From Mesocentrotus franciscanus (lineage: Eukaryota > Echinodermata > Echinoidea > Camarodonta > Strongylocentrotidae): DNA of 64,000 nucleotides. Both the position numbers and the translations under genes were made by a program. Position 1 is the stretch's first letter. Each line of letters starts with the position of its first letter. The notes under the pieces are model-generated. The model saw only the letters and a program-made list of their open reading frames with translations. It did not search any database and had not been told where the DNA came from. The stretch is from assembly GCA_037976565.1 (NCBI GenBank), contig CP137674.1, positions 7,173,789 to 7,237,788 on the forward strand, in the 5' to 3' direction. Below, piece after piece: positions 20,501 through 32,900 of the stretch.

Positions 20501-21177
20501 CACATAATTTCAAATGAAAATTTGCATCCAATCATTATGTTCTGTCTTCATTATGTTCCATATTCTTTTGAAAGGCATGTATATGTTGACAATATTATAA
20601 ATTAAAAATACTCATAGTATATAGTAGGTACTATTTGAAGCATATTTTTCCTGTATAATCCCATTGCAAAAGAGACAGCTCCCTATCATACTTGCACCTT
20701 AAATGTAACAAACCTTTGTCTTTGTCTGAATTTAATAAGTGACTAGTAATTAGTTACTTCATTCGAAATTGAAGCAGATTAAATCTCTATTCTCAGGCAA
20801 ATTGTATGAATGTAGGACTAGGAAATTTATGCTCCTTGGCCTGCATGGTGCCCTAAACTTGTATAGACTATAGTACTAGTAGGCGGTATAATATAGCAGC
20901 TACTCAGCTGGACCAAGCCCAGGACAAGCTCAATCTGACAATCAACCCCCCAGGCCAGGCCCCAAACACCAACACCACCGGCCAGCCCCACCGGCCACCA
21001 CCACCACCTGTCCTCACCCCTGGCTTCGCCGTGCGTGGCCGCCCGCGCTCCGCCGTAAACATATGATCTGCTCGAGCTCTAATCACTAGCTTACCTGAAT
21101 TCTTTGCAATTTATTAACCGTCCCATCGACCTAGCAAAAGGCACAGGGTCTCCTTTCATCAGAATTTCACTCGCCAT
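17428..21177 (-). CDS. BTBD19: BTB/POZ domain-containing protein 19
   Basis: Exons 21177-21095, 20092-19873, 18581-18399, 18278-18147 and 17580-17428 join in phase to 257 codons. Residues about 28-101 form the BTB/POZ fold (SDVKFIVGEARQHIFAHRCI; LEFIYTNCASLSAKT), and residues about 102-206 a BACK-like helical region (ASSIEYGLDELRKLCNAYLI; LSEQALAVILQSSRLLIDE; KEWASVN). Vertebrate BTBD19 has about 290 residues with the same exon-scale order, so about 35 C-terminal residues are missing here; a tentative final exon lies at 15564-15613, otherwise read-through of the last donor gives a stop three codons later. BTB domains mediate dimerisation and often Cullin-3 binding, but no specific role is established for this protein. 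Intron 2 begins with a Harbinger MITE. Confidence 0.9.
17595..17860 (-). mobile_element. LINE (CR1/L2-type) 3' end with microsatellite tail
   Basis: On the minus strand the order is TTGTGAAGTGCCTTGAGCATCC, GGATAAATGTAGC, then a long tail of AGT/GGT/AAT triplets. The GTGAAGYGCCTTGAGCA motif followed by a triplet tail is typical of CR1/L2-like LINE 3' ends. The Ser/Gly- and Pro/Leu-rich frames here come from the tail. Confidence 0.55.
17947..17966. repeat. short interstitial telomere-like repeat
   Basis: CCTAACCCTAACCCTAAA gives nearly three TTAGGG units on the minus strand, with further degenerate units to 18030. It is too short to be more than an interstitial fragment. Confidence 0.6.
18147..18278 (-). 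CDS. BTBD19: BTBD19 coding exon 4
   Basis: Codons 163-206: EVFRMKQFQELSEQALAV, LLIDEMDILAIVKEWAS, the BACK-like part. Acceptor GCAG, donor GTAAGT. Confidence 0.92.
18399..18581 (-). CDS. BTBD19: BTBD19 coding exon 3
   Basis: Codons 102-162: VVDVLASSIEYGLDELRK, then MQAAATYGQDDLR. Acceptor CTCAG lies beside a GA/CT microsatellite, donor GTAAGT. Confidence 0.92.
18583..18760. repeat. GA/CT microsatellite
   Basis: Imperfect (GA)n with GAAA and GTAT interruptions in BTBD19 intron 2, directly beside the acceptor of exon 3; the pyrimidine tract on the minus strand probably doubles as its polypyrimidine tract. Confidence 0.85.
19001..19868. mobile_element. Harbinger-type MITE in the BTBD19 exon 2 splice donor
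   Basis: The 868-bp element has 34-bp perfect terminal inverted repeats starting GGCCGATGAAAGTTGATC, flanked by TTA on both sides (18998-19000 and 19869-19871). A 3-bp TWA duplication with GGCC-type ends marks PIF/Harbinger transposition. No transposase is present. On the minus strand the host donor reads GTAA, then the element; removing the element and one TAA restores GTAAGTAAG. Confidence 0.85.
19873..20092 (-). CDS. BTBD19: BTBD19 coding exon 2 (BTB core)
   Basis: Codons 28-101 carry nearly the whole BTB domain (SDVKFIV, HRCILVSRCEVFRAMF, LEFIYTN). Acceptor ACAG. Its donor GTAAGG is part host (GTAA) and part transposon (GG): the MITE at 19001-19868 begins at intron position 5. Confidence 0.93.
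21095..21177 (-). CDS. BTBD19: BTBD19 coding exon 1
   Basis: ATG at 21177-21175 starts MASEILMKGDPVPFARS, matching the pre-BTB helix of the family. The donor is GTAAGC; the exon ends in phase 2. Confidence 0.85.
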
Positions 21178-22264
21178 TCTACTTTCTGACTCCTTATTGA
21201 TAAAATAGACGCTTCAGCATGCCGCGGACTTGTTACCAAGAGGATGGCTTCCGTTAGCAACTGTGTAATGGACCGGTACGAGCTAGCTGCGCTAGCTAGC
21301 AGCAGGTGCAGGTCGCGCCGCGCCGCGCCTAGCCTACGGCCTCGCACCAGCTCCCGTTGAGTCTTGGCGCCGGAGCCAAAACAAAAGTATTGCAATGCAG
21401 CTTGATGATTATGCTCGCGCTCTGTGATGTGCGCACGCATATTTTGAATAAGCAAAAGCCAATTAAAGGAATACAATTTTGGTCAATATGATCTTTTCGT
21501 CTGAAGTTTTCCTACTTCAAGATACTATTATCAAGATTTATGCAAAATGAAAACATTTCAGTTCTCAACCCACTACCCCCAAAAAAAAAAAGAAACAGTG
21601 GGCATAACCTTACGTGAAAATATAAAAATTCATTGTGCCCGGCCGGCCGGCCCTAAAAAAAAATTATATATATGAAATTAAATTAATTAATTTAGAAAAA
21701 TCGCCCATGATTTTGTGCCCCACCTAGCTCTCTATACTCTTCTCTCTTAAATATTTATATCACACACACATACCACATAGAACACCCTTGTACGAATGCT
21801 AGCTTGCCTAATGAACACTTCGCACACTCACCAACACCATACACACATCGCTTCGAGCTAGCTCTCCCTCCCTCTCCGTCTCGATCTCTATCTGTCTGTC
21901 TCTCACTCTCTGTCCCTGTCTATCCCCCCATAATCCTCAAGAGCATTATCATTATATGTTTACAATCGCCGATCGCAATGAGGGAATTTCAAGTGCAATT
22001 CCGTCTATTGGACATTGCTACGATGATATTCTACATATCTGGCAGGGTTTCTCTAGCTGACACAAAATGAATATAGAACAAGAGATATATTCTCAATCAG
22101 ATTAAAAATTAAGGGAGTCCTTGCATGTACACCTCTTACAATGAAATATATTGTACTGGACCTCACTTTAGAACCCCCTCCTTAACTCAATAGGTACTTA
22201 AATAAATGTATAATCTCTCAGGTAACATCCATGATCATGTAAAAAAGCGCAAAGTAAAACTTGG
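21178..22264. other. between BTBD19 start and PIF1 3' end
   Basis: Presumed BTBD19 5' UTR and promoter side. A GC- and CpG-rich patch lies at 21285-21390 with a GCTAGCTGCGCTAGCTAGC near-palindrome. CCGGCCGGCCGG near 21640 and CT-rich repeats near 21860-21930 follow. No other gene is visible. Confidence 0.45.
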
Positions 22265-22282
22265 GTTTCATTCTTGACAAAC

Positions 22283-22288
22283 TTTATT
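22283..22288 (-). promoter_or_regulatory. PIF1: probable PIF1 polyadenylation signal
   Basis: Minus-strand AATAAA about 1.37 kb after the PIF1 stop codon. It would define a long 3' UTR; closer hexamers were not obvious but cannot be excluded. Confidence 0.4.
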
Positions 22289-22739
22289 TTGCATATCAAA
22301 AATACAAAATATAAAAACATGCAATACCAAAGAAATACACATTATTTTGTCTTCATGACTGGCACGTTCTTTCAACAAATAAATATCACACACACGACTT
22401 CCATAAAAAATGAATAACATATCATTGTCACTGATTTCTTTTTAGCAGGTCATTTAATCTTTGAATACATATACATGTAGCACCAATGAAAGTTTTAACT
22501 AAGAAAAAAATGTAGGAGATTGAGAAAACTAGCAGAGAGAGGAATGAAATTCAAAATCTATTTAAAAATGAGATTCTGGTCATGGTCTTTTTCGTGAATG
22601 GATTAAATATATGTCAAAAATGTGCTGAGCACAACAAGATGCTAGGACAATAATGGGAAAATCACATTCATTTGTTATTTTCAAAAGAACTAATTACATG
22701 TATATTATCTCTATTAGTATTAAGAAGATAAGTCTTTAC

Positions 22740-23560
22740 AGCAATCAATATAATTGACGCAAGTTCAGAATGTCGCTGATTTTTTTTTACTCGTCACCAA
22801 GCAAGATTTTGGCAGGCACACAGCTAATTTAGAGCATCAGTAATCCCATTCATAGTCTATGATGTTAATGTATGTCAGATTGAGCTACATGAATGCAAAG
22901 AATGTTTTACAAGTTTTTGATGATCTGCATTTCAACGAAGCGTAACTTAATTGGCAGGCATACAGCTTAATACTTGAAGCTGCAATTATCCCGTACAGTT
23001 TCTCATTTTCAGATTGTCAAAGAGCAACAGACTGAAGTCTATTTGAAGAGTTTCACAGGTGTTTGATGATCTCCAATGGTAAGTGACACTGTACCAGGCA
23101 TACAAGACCAACTAATGGCAATTAAGAGCTTCAATCTGATTGCTGCAGCATCAGATTATTTTTTTTTTTAAAGAGGTTCACTGGTTTTTAATGACCAGTT
23201 TCACTCTAGTGAGACTTCATTTACCCACAGCTAATCTCCAATTATCCTAGGCACAAGATAACATCAGACTGTTTCCTAAGTTTTGATGAACTGCACCAAC
23301 AAAGAGATGCAGAGAAACCTGCTGTAGCAACCAACCACCTGGTTAGAAAGACCACCTGTCCGTAAAGACCACATTTTTCATTTCCCTTGCAAATTGGTTC
23401 TCATTGAAGCCTGTACATAAAGACCACCTGCCTATAAGGACCACTTTTCTTGACTCCCTTGAGCAATCTTTATATATACAGGTTTCTCTGTACTGCATCA
23501 GGCCCAGTAGAGGTCCATAGGAGCATCAATAATCTTGGCACGTATAGCTTTCTCTCTCCT
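22740..23560. repeat. degenerate repeats in probable PIF1 3' UTR
   Basis: Diverged units of roughly 130-150 bp share GATGATCTGCA/GATGATCTCCA, GGCAGGCATACAGCT and AAGAGCTTCAAT-like motifs. At 23335-23460 an AAAGACCACCTG...AAGGACCAC short-period repeat is added. No coding signal. Confidence 0.5.
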
Positions 23561-23653
23561 GCTGATTGCCGTAGTATCAGATCAGGGTCTCCTGCAATTG
23601 AAAATCTTACAGACCAACTGCCTATTACAAACGTAGATAGACGAGTTATGGCT

Positions 23654-23905
23654 TCAATAGTCCTGTGCATAGTTTTCTTTGTCCTCGGTACCGTAGCGTC
23701 GGATGGAAGTCTGCTGCAAGTGCCGCTGCTCTTTCCTTAGCTGGACGTAGAACCGGATCACGTCTGGATGCGCCCTGACGCAGCTCCCGTCAAAGTCCAG
23801 GACCCGGAGGCCCTGCAAGCTGGTAGCCCTGGAGAGGGCAACGTACGCCTGGCCACACTCAAAGACACGGGAGAGAGAAATCTCTACACAGTCCAGAGAC
23901 ATGCC
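23654..23905 (-). CDS. PIF1: PIF1 coding exon 12 (motif VI, C terminus)
   Basis: Codons 546-628 and TGA at 23656-23654. Begins [18 protein letters not shown], then [18 protein letters not shown], ending with an acidic DKEN-containing tail like vertebrate PIF1. Confidence 0.97.
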   Translation of the reverse strand, partial: GMSLDCVEISLSRVFECGQAYVALSRATSLQGLRVLDFDGSCVRAHPDVIRFYVQLRKEQRHLQQTSIRRYGTEDKENYAQDY

Positions 23906-26900
23906 CTGAAAGAACGATTGGGAAAAAAGTGATGGATTTAAATCAATGTGACTGCCGACCCTTTAAATGTCTTAAAAGGCGATACAACCTTTCTAAAAAA
24001 ATTCATTTGTATGAAAGCAGAAAAATCAGAGAAATAGAAAAGTGAAAGATTGAAATATATAGTGAAAAATTGAAATATGAGCTCACTAAACCTAGCCGAA
24101 TCCCAAATTGGCAATTTGGTTATTGGATTGTGACGTAGACATGGACAACTCTCCTGTTTGTGTGTGAACAAAAATATCATTTATTTTTAAGAAGTGCCTT
24201 CTCTCATAGGGCATTACTTAAAATATATTACAAGTTATTGCATGATACTTAGCCAAGCAAAATACTAATTCAAATACTGACTTAATCCATGTACTGAATT
24301 GAATACGGCCCGAGATGTGCATTCGACCAAGTGATGATGGAACTAAATGCATGGCAGACAATCTGCTAGACGGACAATGGGTAAAGGAAAAAAATAAGAA
24401 AAGGGCCCCATTTTTCACAAAACTTGTCATCAGATTCAAATGACAGTTTTGTTATAAGATATTGAAATCCTTGCTTCTGATTGGTTATCAGCAGATTTGT
24501 CACTGATTTTTGTCATTTGTCATTGAAAAAAGGCTTTGTGAAATGGGTCCCTGGTCTCTTTAAACAATAGACAAAGGGGATTTAGATTAAATGCGATTGG
24601 ACAAGATGGGGAAAGGCCAATTGCCATTAGACCAAATGACAATTTAACTATTAACATTGAGGGCTTAATTACCTGACTTTTGTGGATGGAGATGGCCCAG
24701 GCTAGCTTGAGAGGTAGCTGTCTCCTGGTGAGGATGAGAGATTGACCGACGGATATGGACCAGCGCTCCGGTCTTATCACCTCCTCTAGACCAGACATGA
24801 ACCGCACTTTGGGGTTACCTATGGGTGCGGACGAGAGGGGTGGGGAGAGTGAAGGGGAGATGAGAGAGAGAGGGAGAAGTAGCGACAGAGAGAGACAGAC
24901 AGACAGACAGAGAAACAGAGAAATAGAGAGAGACAGAGAGACAGAGAAATAGAGAGAGAGAGAGACAGAGAGACAGAGATATAGAGAGAGAGAAGGATAT
25001 AAAGCAAAAGAGATAGAAACATACAGAAAGATAGAAAGAGAAAAGTGATAGAGATCTCATTCATTACAACTACAGAAAATACATGTATTTCTCAAATCCG
25101 CATCTATTTTACTCTGTACTCTGTACAAAATAATGAATACAATGAAAATGAGAGATGACAGACTAAGGTAATGGCCTGAAAACTGTCACCCATGAAATAA
25201 ATGCAGTTAAGTACTATACTCCTAACACTTGAACTTAGCACCAAGAGTGATATATGCACTGGCAAAAACTCTGGGTATATTACAAATTTTGCTGTTGATG
25301 GTATCAACAAACATTTGACTTGTTAACAAGATATCACACACACTATACTTAAAAAAAAGCAAGAACAACAAGAACAAAAAGCTTTCACTAAAGTTACCTT
25401 TCATCCCTGATTCAAAGCCAGTGACCACACCCCTCGCTCCGTTCACCAGACCTCTATGTACATCCAGATTCTTGGCTAGCATAACCTGTGTGAAGGATAT
25501 TCATAATAATAATAATAATATTTATATAATACTTAACTTGATGCTAATGTTTCTAAGCGCTGTACTCAGCATTACCCAAGCGGCCCTGGGTGGAGAGTGG
25601 CAAATGCAGATTAGTGTCTTGCTAGAAGACTCAAACCACACACCGGGTGATCCACAGTCCGGTGATGTATCCATTAGACCACGATACCAGTGTCAGTCTC
25701 TCTCTCAATGATTAGACATATTACATGATGCATTTATAGGTTAATTTTGAGGTCTGGTAAAGACCAACAATAAACTCTGACACAATCAAACCAAAGATAC
25801 ATGCATGGTAATAGACTATAAGCATCACTATCTGCAAAATGACTTTGGTAGGAAATGTACAATACTAAACCACAGGTGAATTAATGTAAGAACAAAGAAA
25901 TACAAGGATATTGAGATACAGAAGTCCAGCGTGCACAGCATGCAGCCTAATAAGAGTTGTGCTTTTCAGTGAATATGATTTACAGCAAGTTCAATTAGTT
26001 TTTGGCCTTTATAGAAATGAAGCAAGGCCTGTTCATTCTCATCACTTAAACTAGATCTAGTTACAAGTACTGCTGTATTGTTACAGTTTGAGAGGGTTAT
26101 AAATCAGAAGTCCCTCTTTTCTTATTGTCTAATTCAGAATACACATATGACAGTAGAAAGGATTTGTCCAGCTGCCCAAGAATCTCTGAATTATATTTTC
26201 CTCTTGTATTTCTCTAAAGCTAATCAAGGAAATTTGTTGGTTAATTTCATGTGAGATGTACTTAAACCCTAAGCAACATCTTCAGCATATCCTTAACCTG
26301 TACCAACACTGGTAATTAAAATAACAATATCAAAATACTAGAACACACACACAAAAATGAATAACAAACTCTACCTGTGCACCGATCTTGAGGTCAATCC
26401 TTTGCCTGACAGGACATTGACTGTTGATCTGTTTGACAAGTGAAGGATCACTGTCCATTGCTTCAAACACCCTCACATCACCTAAAAGGGACAACAAGAT
26501 AATAGCATAATCATACTCTTAACTGATGAGGTATAATTGCAATTACTTCCAAAACCAGTTAATTTTCCATAAAAAACATGTAGCCTTCGGGTAATGTTGA
26601 GAGAATAATCATACCTGCCAACCTCTGGAGTTCAAAAACTGTATTCTTTAATCCTAAAAGTTGTATTTTACTGACAAAAATTGTATTAAACAAAAAGAAG
26701 CATGGATTAATGCCTCTTACAGTTCCTACATACAGGAAGAGTTTTTTTATGGAGCATTGGTTGAATATGCATGATTTCGTCATGACTGGTGTGTTCGATG
26801 AACCAATGAACATCCCCAAATTACCGACTTGAGATGCTTGTAGGATACTTTACAGGACAGAACGGGCATTTTGCCATTGAAAATGGCACACACATTTTTT

Positions 26901-29900
26901 TAGAAAATAGTACTGTTGTATTTACTTCTCAAAATCGTACGAAATACGATCAAATCGTTCTGGTTGGCAGGTCTGAATAATCCTTCAAAAATGTCATAAA
27001 TCTTAAAATATTAGCACCAACTGACATGGTACTATTGGTACATCTGTTTACTTGCAGTGTAACTCACAAACTCTTTAGGAAGTAAACAAATTCCACAGAT
27101 TCAATGAAATTGCATGAAGCTGTAAGCACTGACTATTATGCTATTGTCTCATTGCAAGGACAGTAGATAAAGTACATCAGTGGAATACAAATATCGCCTG
27201 TCTGATTATCAAGATATTTATGATTGGAAATCAAAACCAAAGTTTGCGTTTTCCTAACGGTTTAAGGGCTTCAATATTACACCATATCACAGACACTGAT
27301 AACATGTAGGGCCGTGCATCTCAGATTTAACATTATTAAATAATGCCTTTAAATAATGTCATTTTTACACAGTTTTATTTGCAATTTTTGCCTCTTTCAA
27401 CCCTCTCAATGAGAGGCTTGTAGGAAGTACAACAAGAAGTCCATGGTAAATGTAATATGCCTGCATAGATCATCATCTAATCATTACTTTATATCTCTAT
27501 CCTTAGTGCCACTAAAGAGTTCAAAGAGGATAAGGTTCAATTTTACCAACCTATAAGTTTGTTGAGGTGAACATTGTTGAGTTGATCTACATCTTCCTTG
27601 TGCGTACACAATCTGGTAGCATGGATGCCTTCCCTGTCCACGCAGTGCTTGGCTGTACCTGTCAAACAGTCTGTCACTTCAGCAGAACAGCTGCATCAAA
27701 TGTGAACAGAACAAATGGAATTATATGTAAGCTGCAATTTCATCTTCTACAAGAATTTTTGTGATATTCAGTCTTCATCAGAACTCTCATTTGGCAATGT
27801 CCCAATCTACTCTACAAAGATTATAAAACTTGCTTGGGGGGGGGGTAAGAGAAAGGATATGATACATAACAATATTAATGCAATACTTTTTTCAGCCTAA
27901 TTATCAATATGGATTTAATAAATCATTTGCACAGGCAGCTCTTCTCATTATGTTTTAACTCCTTATTTCTGAATGTACAGTGTATATTGGCAAAATTGCC
28001 ATCATAATTTTGAAGATGTATACAAATTCCTGGCAAACGGTCACTCCAAGGCTGAGATCTGAAGGGGGACACGCCCATTATCCCTCAAACCTCTAAAAAA
28101 ATACGTCTTTTTAGGGCTAAAGTGCTCACCGTCCAACTCTAATCTTCTGTAAGATGTTGATGAATGCTGGATCCTTCTGACGTTTCACTTCCATAAGTTC
28201 AAAGTTCACCTGAATACAGCGATGCCAAGCTGGGGACTGGATTAATAAAAGAATTTTCATAAATGGACACGTTACTGTGAAGGACATGTTACGTGTAACA
28301 TGTTTTTATAGAGTATGAAAAAATTTGAAGTACACTGACAAAGCATAATATAGCAAGGAAATGTAAGGATTCACGTACCTGCAGCAAACATAATGTATGT
28401 GCAATGAACATACACTCAAACCTGTCTATTAAGGTCACTCAAGGGAACAGAAAATATGGCCACAGCACTAAGACAGGTTTGACTGTATTACTTTTATTGA
28501 CAAATTGAGAACCTACACAACAGAACTTACACATAAGAGGTTTTTTAAATCCATAAGAATTAATCTGAGGCAACCTTATACATGTGCACAGAAGTAAAAA
28601 GACTTTGAAATATAAGTTTCATAGTCAAAAGCCACAGAGACATGAACAGAAATGTGTACTTATGTGCCCTCAGCAAAACTTTATGACAAACTTTTTTGCT
28701 TGTCAGATTTTAACACTTAATTTATGCTTCTCAAAAATATATTAATTATTCTTTTCCCACTTTTGTGACACTTGTGCCCCTTGGTCAAAGAACCCTGAAA
28801 CCACTTAAGGATGTGGTGCAGGAAGGAATAGACCAGAATTTATTTACCTGAAAGCAGAACTTCTGTTTCTCTCCTCTTTTAACGACTGGTGGTAGCTGCA
28901 AGAAATCTCCACACAAGATCAGCTGGATTCCACCAAATGGCTCATCACAGCGCTTGATCACTCGTGCTACAGCCTGAGAAAGTTCAAGAAGAATCAATTT
29001 TAATCACAATACATTGCTATTCTAAAACTATGCACATGTATTACCTCATTTCTATGAGAAGAAATGCTACTCTCAGTTTTGTAATAACCTTTTGGCACCT
29101 AATCTCAAAGGTTTTTCTGAACTGAAATAATTCTATAGTTATAACACAATTTTTTCACATTAGACACCAAAATAATTGTCCATGTTTATGAAATGTAGGT
29201 CATTTAATAGTTGGTAAACTAATGCGAAGGAACTATAACTCTTATATGATCAGAAAAAATATGTTAACTTCTAAGTTGGTAAGAGGTATGTTATTTTGTC
29301 ATAACAAATTGAAATTGCTCAGACTCAACACTAATATCTGTGCTTATGCTTATATCTCTCTAAACAATATGCATGCACAGCAAGCTTTGCCCAGACATTG
29401 ACCAATGAGTATGTGCTGAATTGGATTTCTTATGACAATTAACATATCTCTCATTAACATAAAGATGATATGGTTTTATTTATCCTTTTTTAAGCACCTG
29501 AGTAGTACTGATCACATGGGTCCCATTTAACACTATTCCATCACTGTACTCGTACACTCAATTTCTTTGGTACCTCAAGTTTGGTGAAGAAATCTCCATC
29601 GATCATAGAGATCTCGTCCACAATCAGATGCTTGCATTTTCGCCACTGTTGTCTCCTGGTTGGCCTAGATGCTAGTTCAATGAGCTGTGGAAGTTGCCCT
29701 GTGCCTGAACCTATACCTACATAGTAGTAACAATGGAAAGGGGGAGAACGGAAGTGTAAAACATATGGAACTGTTTCTAATTTCAACATGGCACCACTGA
29801 TTCAAATCAATACAGTTTATCAATGTGAAATGATTTTTTACAAGAATACAGTCAACTTAGGAACATTGTACAGTATGTGCAATTGGATAATTAGTTCCAT

Positions 29901-32900
29901 TTGAGGTAAAATATATAAAAAAACATGTAATAATGAAGAAGATTTTTCACACATTAAAAAATAATAATGACGAAGGTGTCTGAGGTCTCCTAGGGAATTC
30001 TATAATTTAAAAAATGAATAAAAATATAATAGAAAAAAACCCTGCTGTAATAATCATTTATGCCATGAAGATCCTGCTCCATATACAGGAAGCCATCTGT
30101 CTACAAACCTGCAAACTGATGCAGCGTTGTCCCTCCAATGTGACAAGCTGCCACCCCCGTGCTGGCAGTGGCAAAGGTAGAATCCGGTGGGAGGGCACTG
30201 ATGATGTGCCGAAGCAAGAAAGACTTTCCCGTCCCAGCGCTCCCCGTGAAGAAAATGCTCTGCCTGGACAGGACGGCATTGAGAACCCTCTTCTGTTCGT
30301 TGGACAGAGGGGGCGTCTTCTGCAACGTGTTCAGGTGAAGCTTCTTGCGAGGAGCCTCCTTGATGGAGAGAAAGGGTCAAATGTCAAAGTTCAAATTATT
30401 CAATAATATTCAAAAATCTCATATCGTGAAACAATATTGAGGAATTTGCCATGATTCGTCAAGGTTGTGCCCTTTTTCAATATGAAATATAAAACCAGTA
30501 GAATGTTGTTTGTAAAACATGATATATAAAATGAGTATATTTTCACAATGTACACACAAAAAAAAAAAAAAAAACTTACTTAATAAACAAACACAACATG
30601 AAGTAACTTATCAAAATAATATTATACTAAACCTAATGGATTTCATTGCACTGAATTTACCCAAGTACTGCAAAGTGAAGTTTTTAAAGACAAATCCATC
30701 AACTCACCCGTTCAGCTGGATTTTCTATTCCTTTCCTGCCCCTCTTCTTAGCCCTAGCTGCTGGGGTAGTGGAAGTGCCTTTGGCCTCAGCTATCTTGGC
30801 TCTCTGGTTGTTGACGGTGTCCACATCACCCTGGTTCATGGGGCTGATCTCGTTGAACTGCTGGGGTAGCTCAGACAGCAGACGGGTTCTATCACTGACA
30901 ACCTGAGAAATTTAAAAGAATTAGTTTTTTCAATTTTATTCCGTGTCTGGTACTTTTTAAGATTGCATTGGAACAAAATTGGATGAATAGATGGAAGATC
31001 AACACGTTCATAAAAATAATGACAGGGTAAGAACATATTAAGAGTCACACCAGCAATCAGAGACAGGCACGTTATAGCAATTGAGTTCACTCTTGTCCTC
31101 AAAAGCATGTATAATTCATTTATTCTGTGCAATCAGAGTCCATGACTCCATGGGCATACTTTTGGTACAGATTTTATTCATGTTCAAGTATCTAATTTTA
31201 CTATGTTACATCTACATCTTTCTTTTCCTCTTGTCAATATTATCCAAACAACAATAACAAAAATTGAGAAGAATATTTCTCTTGGTACCATTGAAGCAAA
31301 AAGACTTGACAGTCGACCAGACATCAGATCATCTTCCCTTGATCACAGGTCAGATTAAGGCAATCAAATCAATAAAATCGATGAAAAATAATACATGCCA
31401 CGTAGGGAAAATATCTCTCATACATGAACTTCCTGGGTCCGTATTTACTCAGGCTAGCATGGTTATTGGTTATCAATGCAAGGTGCCCTAGCATTACGAG
31501 AATTTCTCCCTGCCAGGTACTCGAATACCATTACTGGGTGTAGAGTGGCATTAAAGTGTACCAATCATCAAAATATGCATTGCTCTTGATGTAACAGGTT
31601 CCATGTTGCTATACTGTATTAAAAATATTTAAGCTTCAAATATTACAAAGAGATATTGCAGTTTAAATAAACCCTTAGTGAACAGTAAAATGTCTTGTTG
31701 ACTCCCTGATCAGTCAGACCAACCTTATCTGTCTTCTTGCATGCCATCTTGAGGGCTAAACTCTTGAGGAATGACTTGAGCTGGTGTGGAGGGCAGTTGG
31801 AGATCATCACCTGAAGGCTCTTCTTTGGCAGTCTGATGCAGGCCTTGCCATCACTGGCGAAACGACGGTGGATGACTACATCCTGCATCATCAAGGTTGA
31901 TGATGTCTTGCCTGTAAAGTCATCAAATTCAGCCAATTTTTTTCTTCTTCAAAATAATAATAATATTAATAGTAGATTCTTGTTTAGTCATCATGTCTGT
32001 CAAACTTTACACTCGATCATGGCACTCCACAATTAATATTACCCCGCCTTTAGCATGGCTGCCATAAATGGCGCTCTATCATTTCACTGATTTAATTGAT
32101 TAAAAAAGAAGATGCGTTATTCATTTGATTAGCTGGATACTCACCAACACACTAAAGCCTTGTTCAGACCGTGGGCAAGGGGTAACATTTAAAATAAATT
32201 GCCCCTTGTTCCTGGCTGCTTAATCTAAGGCTTGATCAGAGTAAACATGTTCATGTTTCGAGAAAGTTTAATTTTCACTTGCACTGAATGTCCATGTACA
32301 TAAGGAATAGGGTCTCATCATGCAAAGTTATTACAATTCAGTCTTCAACATGCCAAAAAAAATGAGACTTGTAAACTATAGATGTCAGTTGGGAAATAAT
32401 GGTAAGAGGCGAGTTTAAGGTGTTAATTTTGACAGCCAAATCTACAGTACATAAGAAATTCACAGCATTTTATGAAAAGAAAATTCCCTGATGATTTTCC
32501 CCAATTAAGTTTAACAATTCCACGATCAGTAAAGGAGGCATTTACACACTAAAATCATCCAGTGAATACGATGTTTGGGCATGAGACATAATAGGACATG
32601 GACTACTTTCTCTTTGGGGCCATTAAATTTACCTAATTTTTTTTCTGATTTGGGTGCTTCTTCTGAAAGTCCCTGAATTTTTGGTGACTGGAAAAAAATA
32701 AAACTTTTTTCCAGGTGTAAGTTACCTGATTTCCAGTACTGCTGGGAACCCTGACATACCTGTAAGAACTTTCAGAAGAACATCCCTGAACTCATTCCTT
32801 CCTAAGATAAGAGAACCGCTCCTGCACAGCGTTCGTTTGGTGACTTCGCCACTGGTGTCTAGTTTCTCAATGGCAACCGAACAGACTAACTCTGGACAAT

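Noticed and set aside
20282..20605. 107-codon hydrophobic frame on the plus strand
   Set aside because: Very AT-rich DNA in BTBD19 intron 1; the apparent membrane helix is a T-rich stretch, with no conserved motif.
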